DNA of 64,000 nt from Otis tarda (taxonomy: Eukaryota > Chordata > Aves > Otidiformes > Otididae), in the NCBI GenBank assembly GCA_026413225.1, contig CM048552.1, forward strand, positions 167,660,053-167,724,052, written 5' to 3'. Both the position numbers and the translations under genes were made by a program. This document shows, one piece after another, positions 38,017 to 46,600 of this stretch. Below the pieces are notes generated by a model. That model had not been told where the DNA came from. It saw only the letters and a program-made list of their open reading frames with translations, and searched no databases. The number at the start of each line of letters is the position of its first letter. Position 1 is the first letter of the stretch.

Positions 38017-38356
38017 TGTGGGGTAACGTTAGCAGGGCTGCATGTATGCAGGAGGGGCAGTCTGCAGTGATTCGTGCGCTAGGCGCGGATAGGTCCATGG
38101 GCGCAGGGGGCAGGTGCGTCCACGTACGTGGTGGGCACGGATAAGTCCATGGGTGCAGATGTGTGGCGGGCACGGATAGATTCATGGGCGCAGGGGGCGG
38201 GTGCGTTCGCGTGTGGCGGGTGTACGGGTATTTAACCCTTGTTGCGCAGCATTAAATTGAAGGCTTGGCTTGACGGTATCCGTGTGATGCCCTGCTTTCC
38301 CCGGAGCGGGGGCTCCGGTGCGTGCGGGGTAGGTTAGCTGGCAAGAGAAGCCTGCA
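38017..38356 (+). repeat. 5' LTR of the provirus, 340 bp
   Basis: It runs from TGTGGGGTAACG to AAGCCTGCA. It is GC-rich with abundant CpG. Three imperfect U3 repeats start with cggata at 38086, 38138 and 38173 and look like enhancer repeats. The promoter is tatttaa (38229-38235), and the variant poly(A) signal ATTAAA (38251-38256) follows only 15 bases later. It differs from the 3' LTR at three short indel sites only: near 38208, near 38238, and in the G run near 38303. Confidence 0.92.
38229..38235 (+). promoter_or_regulatory. TATA box of the 5' LTR
   Basis: tatttaa in the context gggtatttaaccc, downstream of the U3 repeats and upstream of ATTAAA. The same site is at 43410-43416 in the 3' LTR. 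Confidence 0.7.
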
Positions 38357-38358
38357 AG

Positions 38359-38376
38359 TGGTGACCCCGACGTGAT
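38359..38376 (+). promoter_or_regulatory. primer-binding site, tRNA-Trp type
   Basis: The 18 bases TGGTGACCCCGACGTGAT lie two bases after the LTR end. This is the site used by avian leukosis/sarcoma viruses, which prime with tRNA-Trp (established knowledge). It is intact. Confidence 0.92.
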
Positions 38377-38435
38377 ACAGGTCCGGACGGTTTTGAGCTG
38401 GGGCCGCGTGGCGGTCGTGCCTGCCTGCTGTTAAG

Positions 38436-39660
38436 ATGGCATCCATCTCCGATACAGTGAAGGTATTAAAGGCGCTGGGTAAAGATGTGAATTGTCCGGT
38501 GCATAGGGCACCGTTGACGGAGTTCATCCTATGGATGCAGAAAAGGGGCTTGATTAACAAGCCGGGAGAGGTGATGGACGTGGCGCGGTTACAGGCGGCG
38601 GGGAAAGAGTTACTGGAAGAAGGGGGTCGGAACGAAGGGTGTGGCGACACGGCTGAAGAAGTTAGGTTCGGTGAAAAGACTGCTGGCTAAGACTCGAGAG
38701 GCGTGCAAAGTGTGGGTTGCGGCTTTAATTGCAGTCAAAGAAGGGTGGCCCTCGGAAGGGGAGGGGGACGAACGGGGTCGAGACGGCGCGGAGGGGACAG
38801 GGGGTGGTGCTCCGGTGATCTGCCCGGTTCGGCCGGGAGCCTCTGATGGTGGTAGAGGGGCGATGGAATTTGGGTGTACTCCCCCGTGTATCACGCCTTC
38901 CTTGCCGGAGGAGCCTGACCCGAAAGAACAACCCCCAAATACGAGGACACAGAAATGCCCTCTCTCGCTCTTTCTGCCCCATCAGCTCCACCGCTTGTAA
39001 ATTCGCGGAGGGGTAATAATGAGGCGGGAGCCAGTTTTGAGGTGGCGCCCAAGGAATCGCGGGACGCTGAGCGGGGTCCTAGTGCTTTCCCGGTGGGGAA
39101 AAGAGCCGCAGTCCCCGAGATCAAGGATAAAGCGGCAGGTGATAGAGCCGCGGTCCTCCAGATCAGAACGACGAGAAGCATTGCTTCAAAGGAACATAAA
39201 TCAGTTTTAACGAGTCTAACAAAAGTGTTAGAAGAACAGAACTGTGCTATTAATAACACTGACCTGAAGAGCTTGTTGACTTGGGTGTCCGCTCACGTAT
39301 CAAACACAAATCTCTGTAATATCTATACAGTGGGCTCCTGGAACACCATAGGTATTAGACTGTGGGACTGTGTAACGCGGGGTGACCCTGCTGTTCAAAA
39401 GTTATTACCGGCGTGGCGTGTAATGTTTGAAGCCTTGAAGAATCACACGCAGAAAGGAGATTCAACAGCACCCGTTACCCCGTCTGTTCCTTCGTCCATG
39501 GAAACAAAGACTAACAGCGAGCCAGAAAAATCCCTTTGATCCAGGTCCCATAGATCTGGAAAAGGAGCCTTCGGTCTTTGGAGCTTCCTTGTTATAGAGG
39601 TGGCGTGTTTGTGTGTGTGTGTGTATAAGCATGAAGTAAATGGTGTGAAATAAGGGATGA
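38436..39660 (+). pseudogene. gag: gag remnant (5' part), frameshifted
   Basis: An ATG in good context (aagATGGC) opens a frame of 84 codons (38436-38690) with a matrix-like, lysine-rich helical N-terminus. Residue 2 is Ala, so there is no N-myristoylation glycine. Near 38635 the plausible reading moves by one base (38641-39000; LKKLGSVKRLLAKTREACK), then moves back near 38950 and stays open to 39539. Just before that stop another shift is suggested, because an adjacent frame continues with DPGPIDLEKEP. Capsid and nucleocapsid were not found; the reading dies by about 39600. The assignment rests on position after the PBS and composition, so subdomain names are uncertain. Confidence 0.7.
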
Positions 39661-39664
39661 ATAC

Positions 39665-39834
39665 TGTCTTGGTTTTAGCAGGGATGAAGTTAATTTTCCT
39701 CTTAGAAGCTTTGGATTTTGTATGTGAAGAATGTTGATAAAAAATGCTCTGATGATAAGGGTTGTTGTTAATGAGACCAAGGACACTGTCTGGCTTTCCA
39801 AGTCTCGTTAATGAGCAGGTGCAGGAAGCTGAGC

Positions 39835-39835
<1 letters not shown>
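39665..39835 (+). mobile_element. family 2 LTR fragment inside the provirus
   Basis: It begins TGTCTTGGTTTTAGCAGGGATG and aligns with the 5' part (minus-strand sense) of the solo LTR at 24147-24770, including 'gagaccaaggacactgtc'. It stops abruptly at a run of A. This family is unrelated to the provirus LTRs. No TATA box, 3' part or target duplication is present. Confidence 0.8.

Positions 39836-39876
<41 letters not shown>
39836..39876. repeat. (A)41 run
   Basis: Forty-one A in a row separate the foreign LTR fragment from integrase-coding sequence. It may be a copied poly(A) tail or an expanded A run. The length may be inexact in the assembly. Confidence 0.85.
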
Positions 39877-39878
<2 letters not shown>

Positions 39879-40031
39879 AATCTGGAAACAGGTAATTGGG
39901 AAGGACCATTCCCTCTTATGACGTGGGGGAAAGGATATGCTTGTGTCTCTACAGGAGCAGTGAACAAGTGGATCCCTGCACGATGGGTACGACCAGCGCT
40001 CCAAGCTGCCTTGCGTCCGTCGGATTGTTAA
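39879..40031 (+). pseudogene. pol: integrase C-terminus, copy a
   Basis: The frame reads GPFPLMTWGKGYACVSTG and then WIPARWVRP, the C-terminal DNA-binding part of a retroviral integrase, where env normally overlaps. It is homologous to but clearly different from copy b at about 42425-42530. The catalytic core of this copy is absent. Confidence 0.75.
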
Positions 40032-40667
40032 CAACCTGTGTGGCAGCTCCATGGACATCAGTTACGGAAAGAACAAATGTGTGGGTAATTATGGTTAATG
40101 CCACAGGACAGGACATCATTTGTTTGTCTATATCATCTTCAAATAAGCCTTTCAGAACATGCTTGGTCAATCTGCCAGATCAGATAGCGGTAGGACGACA
40201 ATTCTGTGTAAAACAACAGCAGCCGCGAGTGCTGAGTGCTAAATAACAAAAGATGGAACTTTTGGGATCCCTAAAGATGGACTTCTGCCTATTTTTTTTT
40301 AACTATTCAAGAGCTAATGTTTCTAGAGGGGTAATGATTGTAAATGCTTTAAGATCTATACATTGCAACGACACAGTATGACGTAATCATGCGAGCACAT
40401 ATCAAAATCCAGACAGCATAAAAGACCTAAACGAAGCATACATAGCATTGAATCTGGTTGCCAAGATAATACAGAGTTTTGGAAACTAAGTAAAATTATT
40501 GCTGCTTCAATCTTTGCACTTGATGTGGCAAGTGCCTAGGCGTTAGCTATGTTAAATAAATTGGGCTTTTGGCTTGCTAAGTAAACACATGCAATTATAT
40601 CAGTACTATTAACACTGTTAATTGATATAGGTTCTATATGCTATACTATTTTACAAAACAGAGCCGC
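39990..40667 (+). pseudogene. env: env remnant a: leader/SU scraps and TM N-half
   Basis: A frame at 39896-40246 overlaps the integrase end and includes KTNVWV-like sequence (TNVWVIMVNATGQD), a pattern typical of the start of mature SU in gamma-type env. Most of SU is missing. From about 40405 short TM-like pieces follow, ending with the conserved TM word LQNRAA (about 40647-40667, with a preceding leucine-rich part). The reading is cut there by the LTR at 40668. Several stops are present. Confidence 0.6.
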
Positions 40668-40982
40668 TGTTAGCCTGCAGAGCACATATTTGACAGACCT
40701 TGTTGCATGTGCTGGCCACACATGCAGCAACGTCTGGTCAGGCCTTGTTGCATGCGCTGGCCATGCATGCAGCAACACCTGGTCAGTACTCTTTCACTGA
40801 ATCTGCGGAGGGTATAAACAGAGGTGGCTCGGAGCAAAGGGGAGAGGACGGACCCAGAGCACACTTTATTTACAACAGGGGACGCCCTGAAGGTGCTGTA
40901 TCTGCCTCCTTTCTCTGCTCTGACCCGGCTGATAAACATCCTCCTGCTCGGCGGTGTCTTTGGCGTAGTCGGGTTGGTAACA
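40668..40982 (+). mobile_element. solo LTR inserted within env TM
   Basis: A 315-bp block runs from TGTTAGCC to GGTAACA (inverted ends TGTTA/TAACA), with TATA at 40813-40818. TM coding lies on both sides: the LQNRAA motif just upstream and the cysteine motif C-x6-CC just downstream. It is homologous to 5617-5879 in LTR-A. A 45-bp unit is tandemly duplicated here (40698-40742, 40743-40787) but single in LTR-A. I could not identify a target duplication, so the exact ends are uncertain. Confidence 0.7.
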
Positions 40983-41027
40983 GAATAGATCAGTAGTAGA
41001 TTTTTATTAGTAGCACAAAATCATGGT

Positions 41028-41270
41028 TGTCAGGATTTTGATGGGCTTTGCTGCATGAATCTGTCTGATCATTCGGAATCTATTCACAAAAGTATTCAAA
41101 ACTTGCAAAAGGAGTACAAAAACCAGCAACAAAGTGATGATTTTGATATATTCAGAAATCTTTTTGGTGGATTGATAAAAGCTTATTACAAATAGCTGTA
41201 GGACGCTTATTCATTCTTTTTATATATGTATTTTGATCTGTATTCCGTGTGTGTGTTGAAATATGTGCAG
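41028..41270 (+). pseudogene. env: env TM remnant a, C-terminal half
   Basis: Codons from 41028 give a TM ectodomain with C-x6-CC (CQDFDGLCC) followed by a heptad-like stretch rich in Ser/Gln/Lys, ending at a stop at 41193. A one-base shift restores a hydrophobic anchor (LFILFIYVF, about 41211-41237) with an internal stop right after it. C-x6-CC is the hallmark of the gamma-type env class, which includes alpharetroviral TM. Confidence 0.75.
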
Positions 41271-41714
41271 ACTTTAATAGATAAAGCGTTGAAACAAGCC
41301 TCTTCTCATAAACAAAGAAGAGAGAGATGTGGGTATTTCTTGAGCCAGTACAGTGTCAGTGAAAGCAAACTGACCTTGGGAGAGGGATACAATCATGCTT
41401 GTTGGAAGAAAGCCATGGGATGAGAAGGGAAGCTTTAAGATACAAGACATTGTTAGCAGAATTTATGGCTTGTTTCAACAGAGGCCTGCAAAATTAGTCA
41501 CTGGCTTTGTAGATAAGAAAGTTACTGAAGTTATTATGTTTGTAGTAATAGAGAATATCATAATAGAAAATTAGTAGAAAATAGTGAAATTTAGGGTTTT
41601 TTTATATATAGATAAGGTGTCATTAGTAATCTTATTAGCTTGTGTAGGGCATAGCTAGGTGGTTGCTATCCTTAGCTAAAAAATTGTGATACTAGGCATT
41701 ATACTAGGTATAAT
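41271..41714 (+). other. AT-rich block between env a and integrase b
   Basis: Probably the env tail and 3' non-coding part of the second retrovirus. I found neither a polypurine tract nor an LTR here. Base composition returns to GC-rich at about 41715, which marks the likely recombination junction. Confidence 0.4.
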
Positions 41715-42330
41715 CATTCCGTGCTTGGTCACCTGTCTATAAAAGTGATACAGAGGATAATACATCAGAACGCACACGCCATACGACGTCAGTTCCGACT
41801 GCCCATCTCACATGGTTGGGCTGTAGTGGCAGCCTGTCCAGCATGTCAAGCAGCAAAGCCGAACCAGGCCTTATACTACCCAGGTGTTAACCCCGGAGGT
41901 ATGCTCCGAACCAGGTACGACAACTAGATATCACAGACTATGCGCTATTTGGTTGTTTCAAATACATTCATGTTGCGATCGACACTTGCTCCCGAGCTCT
42001 CTTCATGTGTCCATTCACGACGTCCATAACACAAAATCCATCCTGCACCAGAGCTGGGCTTTTATTTGCCTAGGGTACCTCGGAAAATAAAGACTGACCG
42101 TGGGCCGTCACAGGTATCTCACCACTCCCTGCAGACGTGGGGAGTCCGCCATACGTTTGGCATTCCTCTGAACAGCACCAAGCAAGTGATTGTAGAATGC
42201 GTGCACAAAACCCTGAAAGCACAGCTAATCTGCTTAAGAGAGGGGGAAAAGAGGGGTTCGCCAGGAGTCTTGGTCAGTGAAGTACTTGTGGTACTGAATC
42301 ATATCTCCTTCGCTGACCCTTAACCCGTTT
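41715..42330 (+). pseudogene. pol: integrase remnant b, zinc finger and catalytic core
   Basis: The first frame (41715-41927) has the zinc-binding HHCC pattern: H-x4-H at its start and C-x2-C (CPAC) near 41838. After a frame change, DITDYALFG (from 41927) carries the first catalytic Asp. The third segment (42066-42323) has the second Asp in KTDRGP (42096) and the Glu in QVIVEC (42195). Only 32 residues separate them instead of the usual 35, so the core has lost three codons. Stops at 41925 and 42321 and frameshifts show it is inactive. RT and RNase H are missing upstream. Confidence 0.85.
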
Positions 42331-42530
42331 CCCCTATCCAAAACCATTTTTCCTCGCGTCAGCTGCTGTTTGGGGGCAAGGCACTCCCAAAGGTCTGGTT
42401 CTGCCTGCCAGAAAACCCAGGCTAGGAAGGTCCCGCTGATTTGCTAACATGGGGACAAGGGTATGCTTGTATCTCCACAGGTGCGGGGACCCGATGGATC
42501 CCAGCCTGGTTGGTACAGCTGTGGCTGGAG
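42331..42530 (+). pseudogene. pol: integrase C-terminus, copy b
   Basis: It continues the integrase reading (SSRQLLFGGKALPK near 42353, then LLTWGQGYACISTG at about 42439-42480 and RWIPAWLV). It matches copy a at 39879-40031 in the same motif order with many differences, so the two come from related but distinct viruses. Confidence 0.75.
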
Positions 42531-42732
42531 GATCAGCAGGGTAACCGAGCAGTGTGGCACTCTCCAGCTCATCCTAGTGGGATTGATCCTGATTGTGAGT
42601 CTTCCAATGCAAGTGATAATGACTAACTTTTGGGAGCAATTCACGCATTACACCAACTCTACTCAGGTTTGCATAGCGTGTGGCCTGTTGGGCTCTTGGG
42701 AATGCCAACCGCACAGCCCTCGCCATATCTGA
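42531..42732 (+). pseudogene. env: env remnant b: leader and start of SU
   Basis: The frame carries a hydrophobic signal-like segment (LQLILVGLILIVSLPMQV, about 42561-42614) followed by an N-glycosylation site (NST) and Cys residues. It then breaks: nearly all of SU is deleted and TM sequence begins in another frame near 42700. Confidence 0.6.
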
Positions 42733-43119
42733 ACTGGCGACTGCTTTAGCAGCACACGATGAAGGACTGACGCAAATGAAGCTGGCATTAGATTATGCCC
42801 TTGCGAGGCCTGGCATCGGTTGCAGCGACCTAGAGGGAGTCCCAGGTCTCCAGGGTTACTGCTGTTTGGACTTCAGCAAGAACGCCTCCTCGGCCTTGTA
42901 GAAGACGCGTGCGCATGCTGCCCAGTCAGTATTCAACGTCGAAGCCCTAAAGGACTGGGGTAGTTTCCAGACCTGTTCGGTTTACCTAGATGGCTAAGAA
43001 ATATTGTGTCTATAGGTCTGACAATCCTAGCAGTTGCTTTGATAATGCTTTATTTGTTTCTGTTACTGTTAAGTTTCGTGCATGCTATGATTGAGGGGTT
43101 ACTAGGCAACTATTCGTAA
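42680..43119 (+). pseudogene. env: env TM remnant b with membrane anchor
   Basis: A frame to 42901 reads TALAISELATALAAHDEG, then a Leu/Ala helix and a Cys motif GCSDLEGVPGLQGYCC. Twelve residues separate the first Cys from the CC pair, against six in the usual motif. After a stop and frame change, 42973-43119 encodes LFGLPRWLRN followed by a long hydrophobic anchor (about 25 residues) and a short tail ending in TAA. Confidence 0.7.
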
Positions 43120-43181
43120 TCAACTATGTTATAGCGGCATCCACCTCAGGGTACCAGCCATTAGACTAGAATGATTTAGCA

Positions 43182-43195
43182 TAGAGGGGGGGAAT
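43182..43195 (+). promoter_or_regulatory. polypurine tract
   Basis: The bases 'tagagggggggaat' directly precede the 3' LTR (TGTGGGG at 43196). A G-rich purine tract here primes plus-strand synthesis in retroviruses and confirms the LTR boundary. Confidence 0.85.
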
Positions 43196-43537
43196 TGTGG
43201 GGTAACGTTAGCAGGGCTGCATGTATGCAGGAGGGGCAGTCTGCAGTGATTCGTGCGCTAGGCGCGGATAGGTCCATGGGCGCAGGGGGCAGGTGCGTCC
43301 ACGTACGTGGTGGGCACGGATAAGTCCATGGGTGCAGATGTGTGGCGGGCACGGATAGATTCATGGGCGCAGGGGGCGGGTGCGTTCGTGTGCGTGGCGG
43401 GTGTACGGGTATTTAACCCTTTGTTGCGCAGCATTAAATTGAAGGCTTGGCTTGACGGTATCCGTGTGATGCCCTGCTTTCCCCGGAGCGGGGCTCCGGT
43501 GCGTGCGGGGTAGGTTAGCTGGCAAGAGAAGCCTGCA
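43196..43537 (+). repeat. 3' LTR of the provirus, 342 bp
   Basis: Same ends and signals as the 5' LTR (TATA 43410-43416). It is identical to it except for a 2-bp length difference with local mismatch in the cgtgtgcgtgg stretch, one extra T before ttgttgcg, and one G fewer in gcggggctcc. It is followed by gagag, the right target duplication. Confidence 0.92.
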
Positions 43538-46252
43538 GAGAGAACTTCCCTCTGTCCAAATCAAAATAATTCTGAACATGATACTGTTTCTCTCTCATAC
43601 CTGCAGAATTTGAAATATATAATTTCCTTGGCTTTCAGCAACATTCTCTTTTTAAATGTTCATACCCTTTCAGATCTCACGTCACTGAAAGACAAAAGCC
43701 TGGTACAGAATAAGTCTACTATTAGAAAAAATTAGCTTAACTGTTCTGAGGAAGGTAGCATGCTACTCATAAAAGAGCAGAAAATTCCAGTGAATCTTCA
43801 GTTTAATCAGTCTTTATTGTTGATTTTAATGAAGATCATTGTTCATATTCAGTATGCTACAAAGAAAATTTGAAGGAAAAAATTAATTATCTTTTTTTTC
43901 CATATTATTTGAGTTCTTTGTGAATCGAAATAAAGAAACTAAATGCTTTGTATGTTGCACATAAACATAATAAAATTAGGAATACATACCTGTTTTTCAC
44001 ACATCACTTCTGCCTTTGCAATCACTACAGAAAGATGCACTTCCAGCAGCTATATACCAAAAGGCTTATTTCTGCAATCCTCATCCAGACAAAATTCCAA
44101 ATAAAGCTTAAGGAATGTTCAGCTAAGTGAAAAAATGAGATAATCTTTCATCATGATTTATTTTTAAATCACAGCTGTGTTACTGTGCTTATATGATCTT
44201 CTAGTGCTTGAATGTCTACAATAACCCCTATACAAAAGAGGTGCGTCAAGATGATAAACAGGTATAACTGTCATCCTATCTTTGTGAGAAACTAAGATTT
44301 TAGTTTGTTTCAGCTGTCTGTGTACTTTAATAAATATACATAATTTATCTGGCTTTTTCTATGTTCAATGTAGGTTTTTCAGCTGATCAGAGACTGTAAA
44401 CTATTACATTATGTTACGAGACATCTAATATGCCTCCTTCAATTAAATGCTTTAGGTAAATCAATGTAATATCGTTACATACAACATCAGTATTTACTTG
44501 TTTTATTTAATTCATGGATATATTTTCTTATTTAATTAAATTGATTTTTCATATTTGTTAAATATAAAATATTAGGAATAGAAGTTGTTTGGGTTTTTAG
44601 AATGAAAATTGGTTTTAATTTCTAATCTAGCTAATGGATTTTTAAATGGTTCAATTTCTCAATTGCTTTTGATGACTTCTACCAAAACTTGTTTGAAGTG
44701 AGCATCTCTAGGTACTTGAAGGATACATGCCGTGTATGCAAACACATGAGCTAAATACATTTTGCTATGTTTTCAACACATAAATTATAGTTAATTTTTT
44801 TTTGTTTGTTTGTCTCAAAGGAATACCTATTTCACCTTATAATGCTAAATATGTTTAAATGAGGGCAATATTCTTTAAAATAGTATATACTAATTATGCT
44901 TGTCACCTTTATTTATGCTAATTAGCATCTCTTTCTAGAAGCAGGTGCAGTTAAATAAAAACAACCACAAATCTACAAAACTATCTGTGGGATAAAATGC
45001 TACTTAATGCAAATAAAACTGTCAAAATCTGGCTCTAAATAGACCTATGCTTTTTTTTTTTTTGAGTTGTTTTGACTCTTTGTATTGCTATGAAAGTGAT
45101 GTATTGTAACACAAAATTTTGAAAAGATACATGATAGGAACAGTAACTCTCACCTTGCAGCAAACATAACATAACAATGTGAATACCTACAACTATGCTG
45201 TTTACCCTAGGTCTATTCAACTATCATTGCAGATGAGGGGGCACTTTTAGAAAGTTTTCTGTGTGGTCTGTTTGAGACAGCTACCTTAGGATTCACTAAT
45301 CCCGTTTCTCTTCATTAGCTATAAAAGCAATATATACAACTAGCTCAGATATAGATGTCTACAACATAAACCAAGAATTTTACCTTTTTTTTTTTTGTTT
45401 AGAGTTGCAATTGCAGTTTAGACTCTCTGTAATTAAGCAGGGGAAATGGTAGATACAAAGAAAAAATATTATAAACATTGCTAATAATTTGAAGCTGATT
45501 GGAAAACTCCAGTAGTGATTCTAAAGAAACAGATACTTACCACTGTCTCCTAATGTCCTTAGCTCACTATGGCTTCAGTTGTGTTGGAAGGATCTATGAT
45601 TTGTCTACTAACAGTCAGATCTGTGATTAGGGGTGGTAGAAGGGAGAGGAGGCTACTAAAAAAATTCTCAGTGTGACTTTATTAGCAGGGAGTTAAGCGC
45701 TGATATTTATATTTATTAATTTTTGAATAGTCATGGATTAATATTCAGTTTAGTTCCCTGCTATAACTAATTTTTAATATTTTAAAAGACTGTATTTTAG
45801 TGTTTCAGTAGACATTTGATAATTCAGGAAGTGGCTGATGAACACAAATAAAACTGAGAGTTGTGTACTGTCCAATGACAAATGAGCACAGTAACAACTC
45901 TGAACAAAGTACTGGTAGCTTGTGATGACATGAAAAAAAAAAAAAGGGTACTCCAAATATACTATTCTTGGATCATATGGCTATAAATATCTGAAAAGCC
46001 AAATAGAAGATTGTCATGGATGCTGACATATGACAAGATGTGGCAGGTCTTAAAATGCAAGGTGGTAGATCTGGAGCCCAAACATGTGAATATTTTATGT
46101 TGGTTTTGTATTTAAATGCTACATTGTGACTCCATATCATACATAAAAACAACAATTAATGATTTTTGTCTGTAGGAAAGAAATGGAGTTATACCTGGTC
46201 AAGATAGTTGTTGGACTTCTTCCAAGTTATCTACCAGAAATACATGTGACGA
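43538..46252. other. unique AT-rich sequence, no gene seen
   Basis: No repeat or exon is recognised. The stretch holds only short T runs, at about 44798, 45051 and 45387. Confidence 0.5.
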
Positions 46253-46600
46253 TGGTACTGGTTCTGGCTTGAATGGAGTTAACTTTCTTTAGCAACCAGT
46301 ACGGTGCTATGCTTTGCATTTGTGGCTAAACCAGTGTTGGTAACACATCAATATTTTGTCTGTTGCAGAACAGTGATTGCATAGCATCAAGGCTTTCTCT
46401 TCAAACCCTTGACTCTCTCAAAAACCTGTAGACTGGGGGTGGACAAGAGGTTGGGAGGGGATATCCCTACAACCGCTGACTCAAACTGACATAAAAAAAA
46501 AAAAAAAGGATATTCCATTGTATGATATTCATATTCAGCAGTAAAAGCTCAAGGAAAGGAGGATGAGGGGAGGATGTAAACTAAGTGATCTGGACAGTTA
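46253..46600 (+). mobile_element. truncated LTR, family 2
   Basis: 'actggttctggcttgaatggagttaactttctt' near 46257 matches the start of family 2 LTRs. 'acagtgattgcatagcatcaaggctttctcttc' and 'ggatattccattgtatgatattcat' follow in the family order. The 3' third with the poly(A) signal is missing. It is diverged more than the copy at 62027. Confidence 0.7.

Larger units (their letters stand above)
38017..43537 (+). mobile_element. defective, chimeric avian provirus, 5.5 kb
   Basis: Two nearly identical LTRs bound the element, flanked by gagag on both sides (38012-38016 and 43538-43542). The 5' LTR is followed after two bases by a tRNA-Trp primer-binding site of the alpharetroviral type, and a G-rich polypurine tract precedes the 3' LTR. 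Between them lie a gag 5' portion, a foreign LTR fragment with poly(A), an AT-rich block with a second IN C-terminus and env, then IN and env remnants. PR, RT and RNase H are absent and all frames are broken, so it cannot replicate. LTR and gag are GC- and CpG-rich, unlike both the host DNA and the AT-rich interior block, which supports a mosaic origin. Confidence 0.9.

Noticed and set aside
39443-39967. 174-codon minus-strand frame
   Set aside because: It is antisense to gag and crosses the (A)41 run, reading it as poly-Phe. It is an artefact of composition.
43538-43607. Provirus 3' LTR extending further to the right
   Set aside because: Similarity to the 5' LTR side ends at GCCTGCA in both. 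The following gagag matches the left flank, so it is the target duplication.
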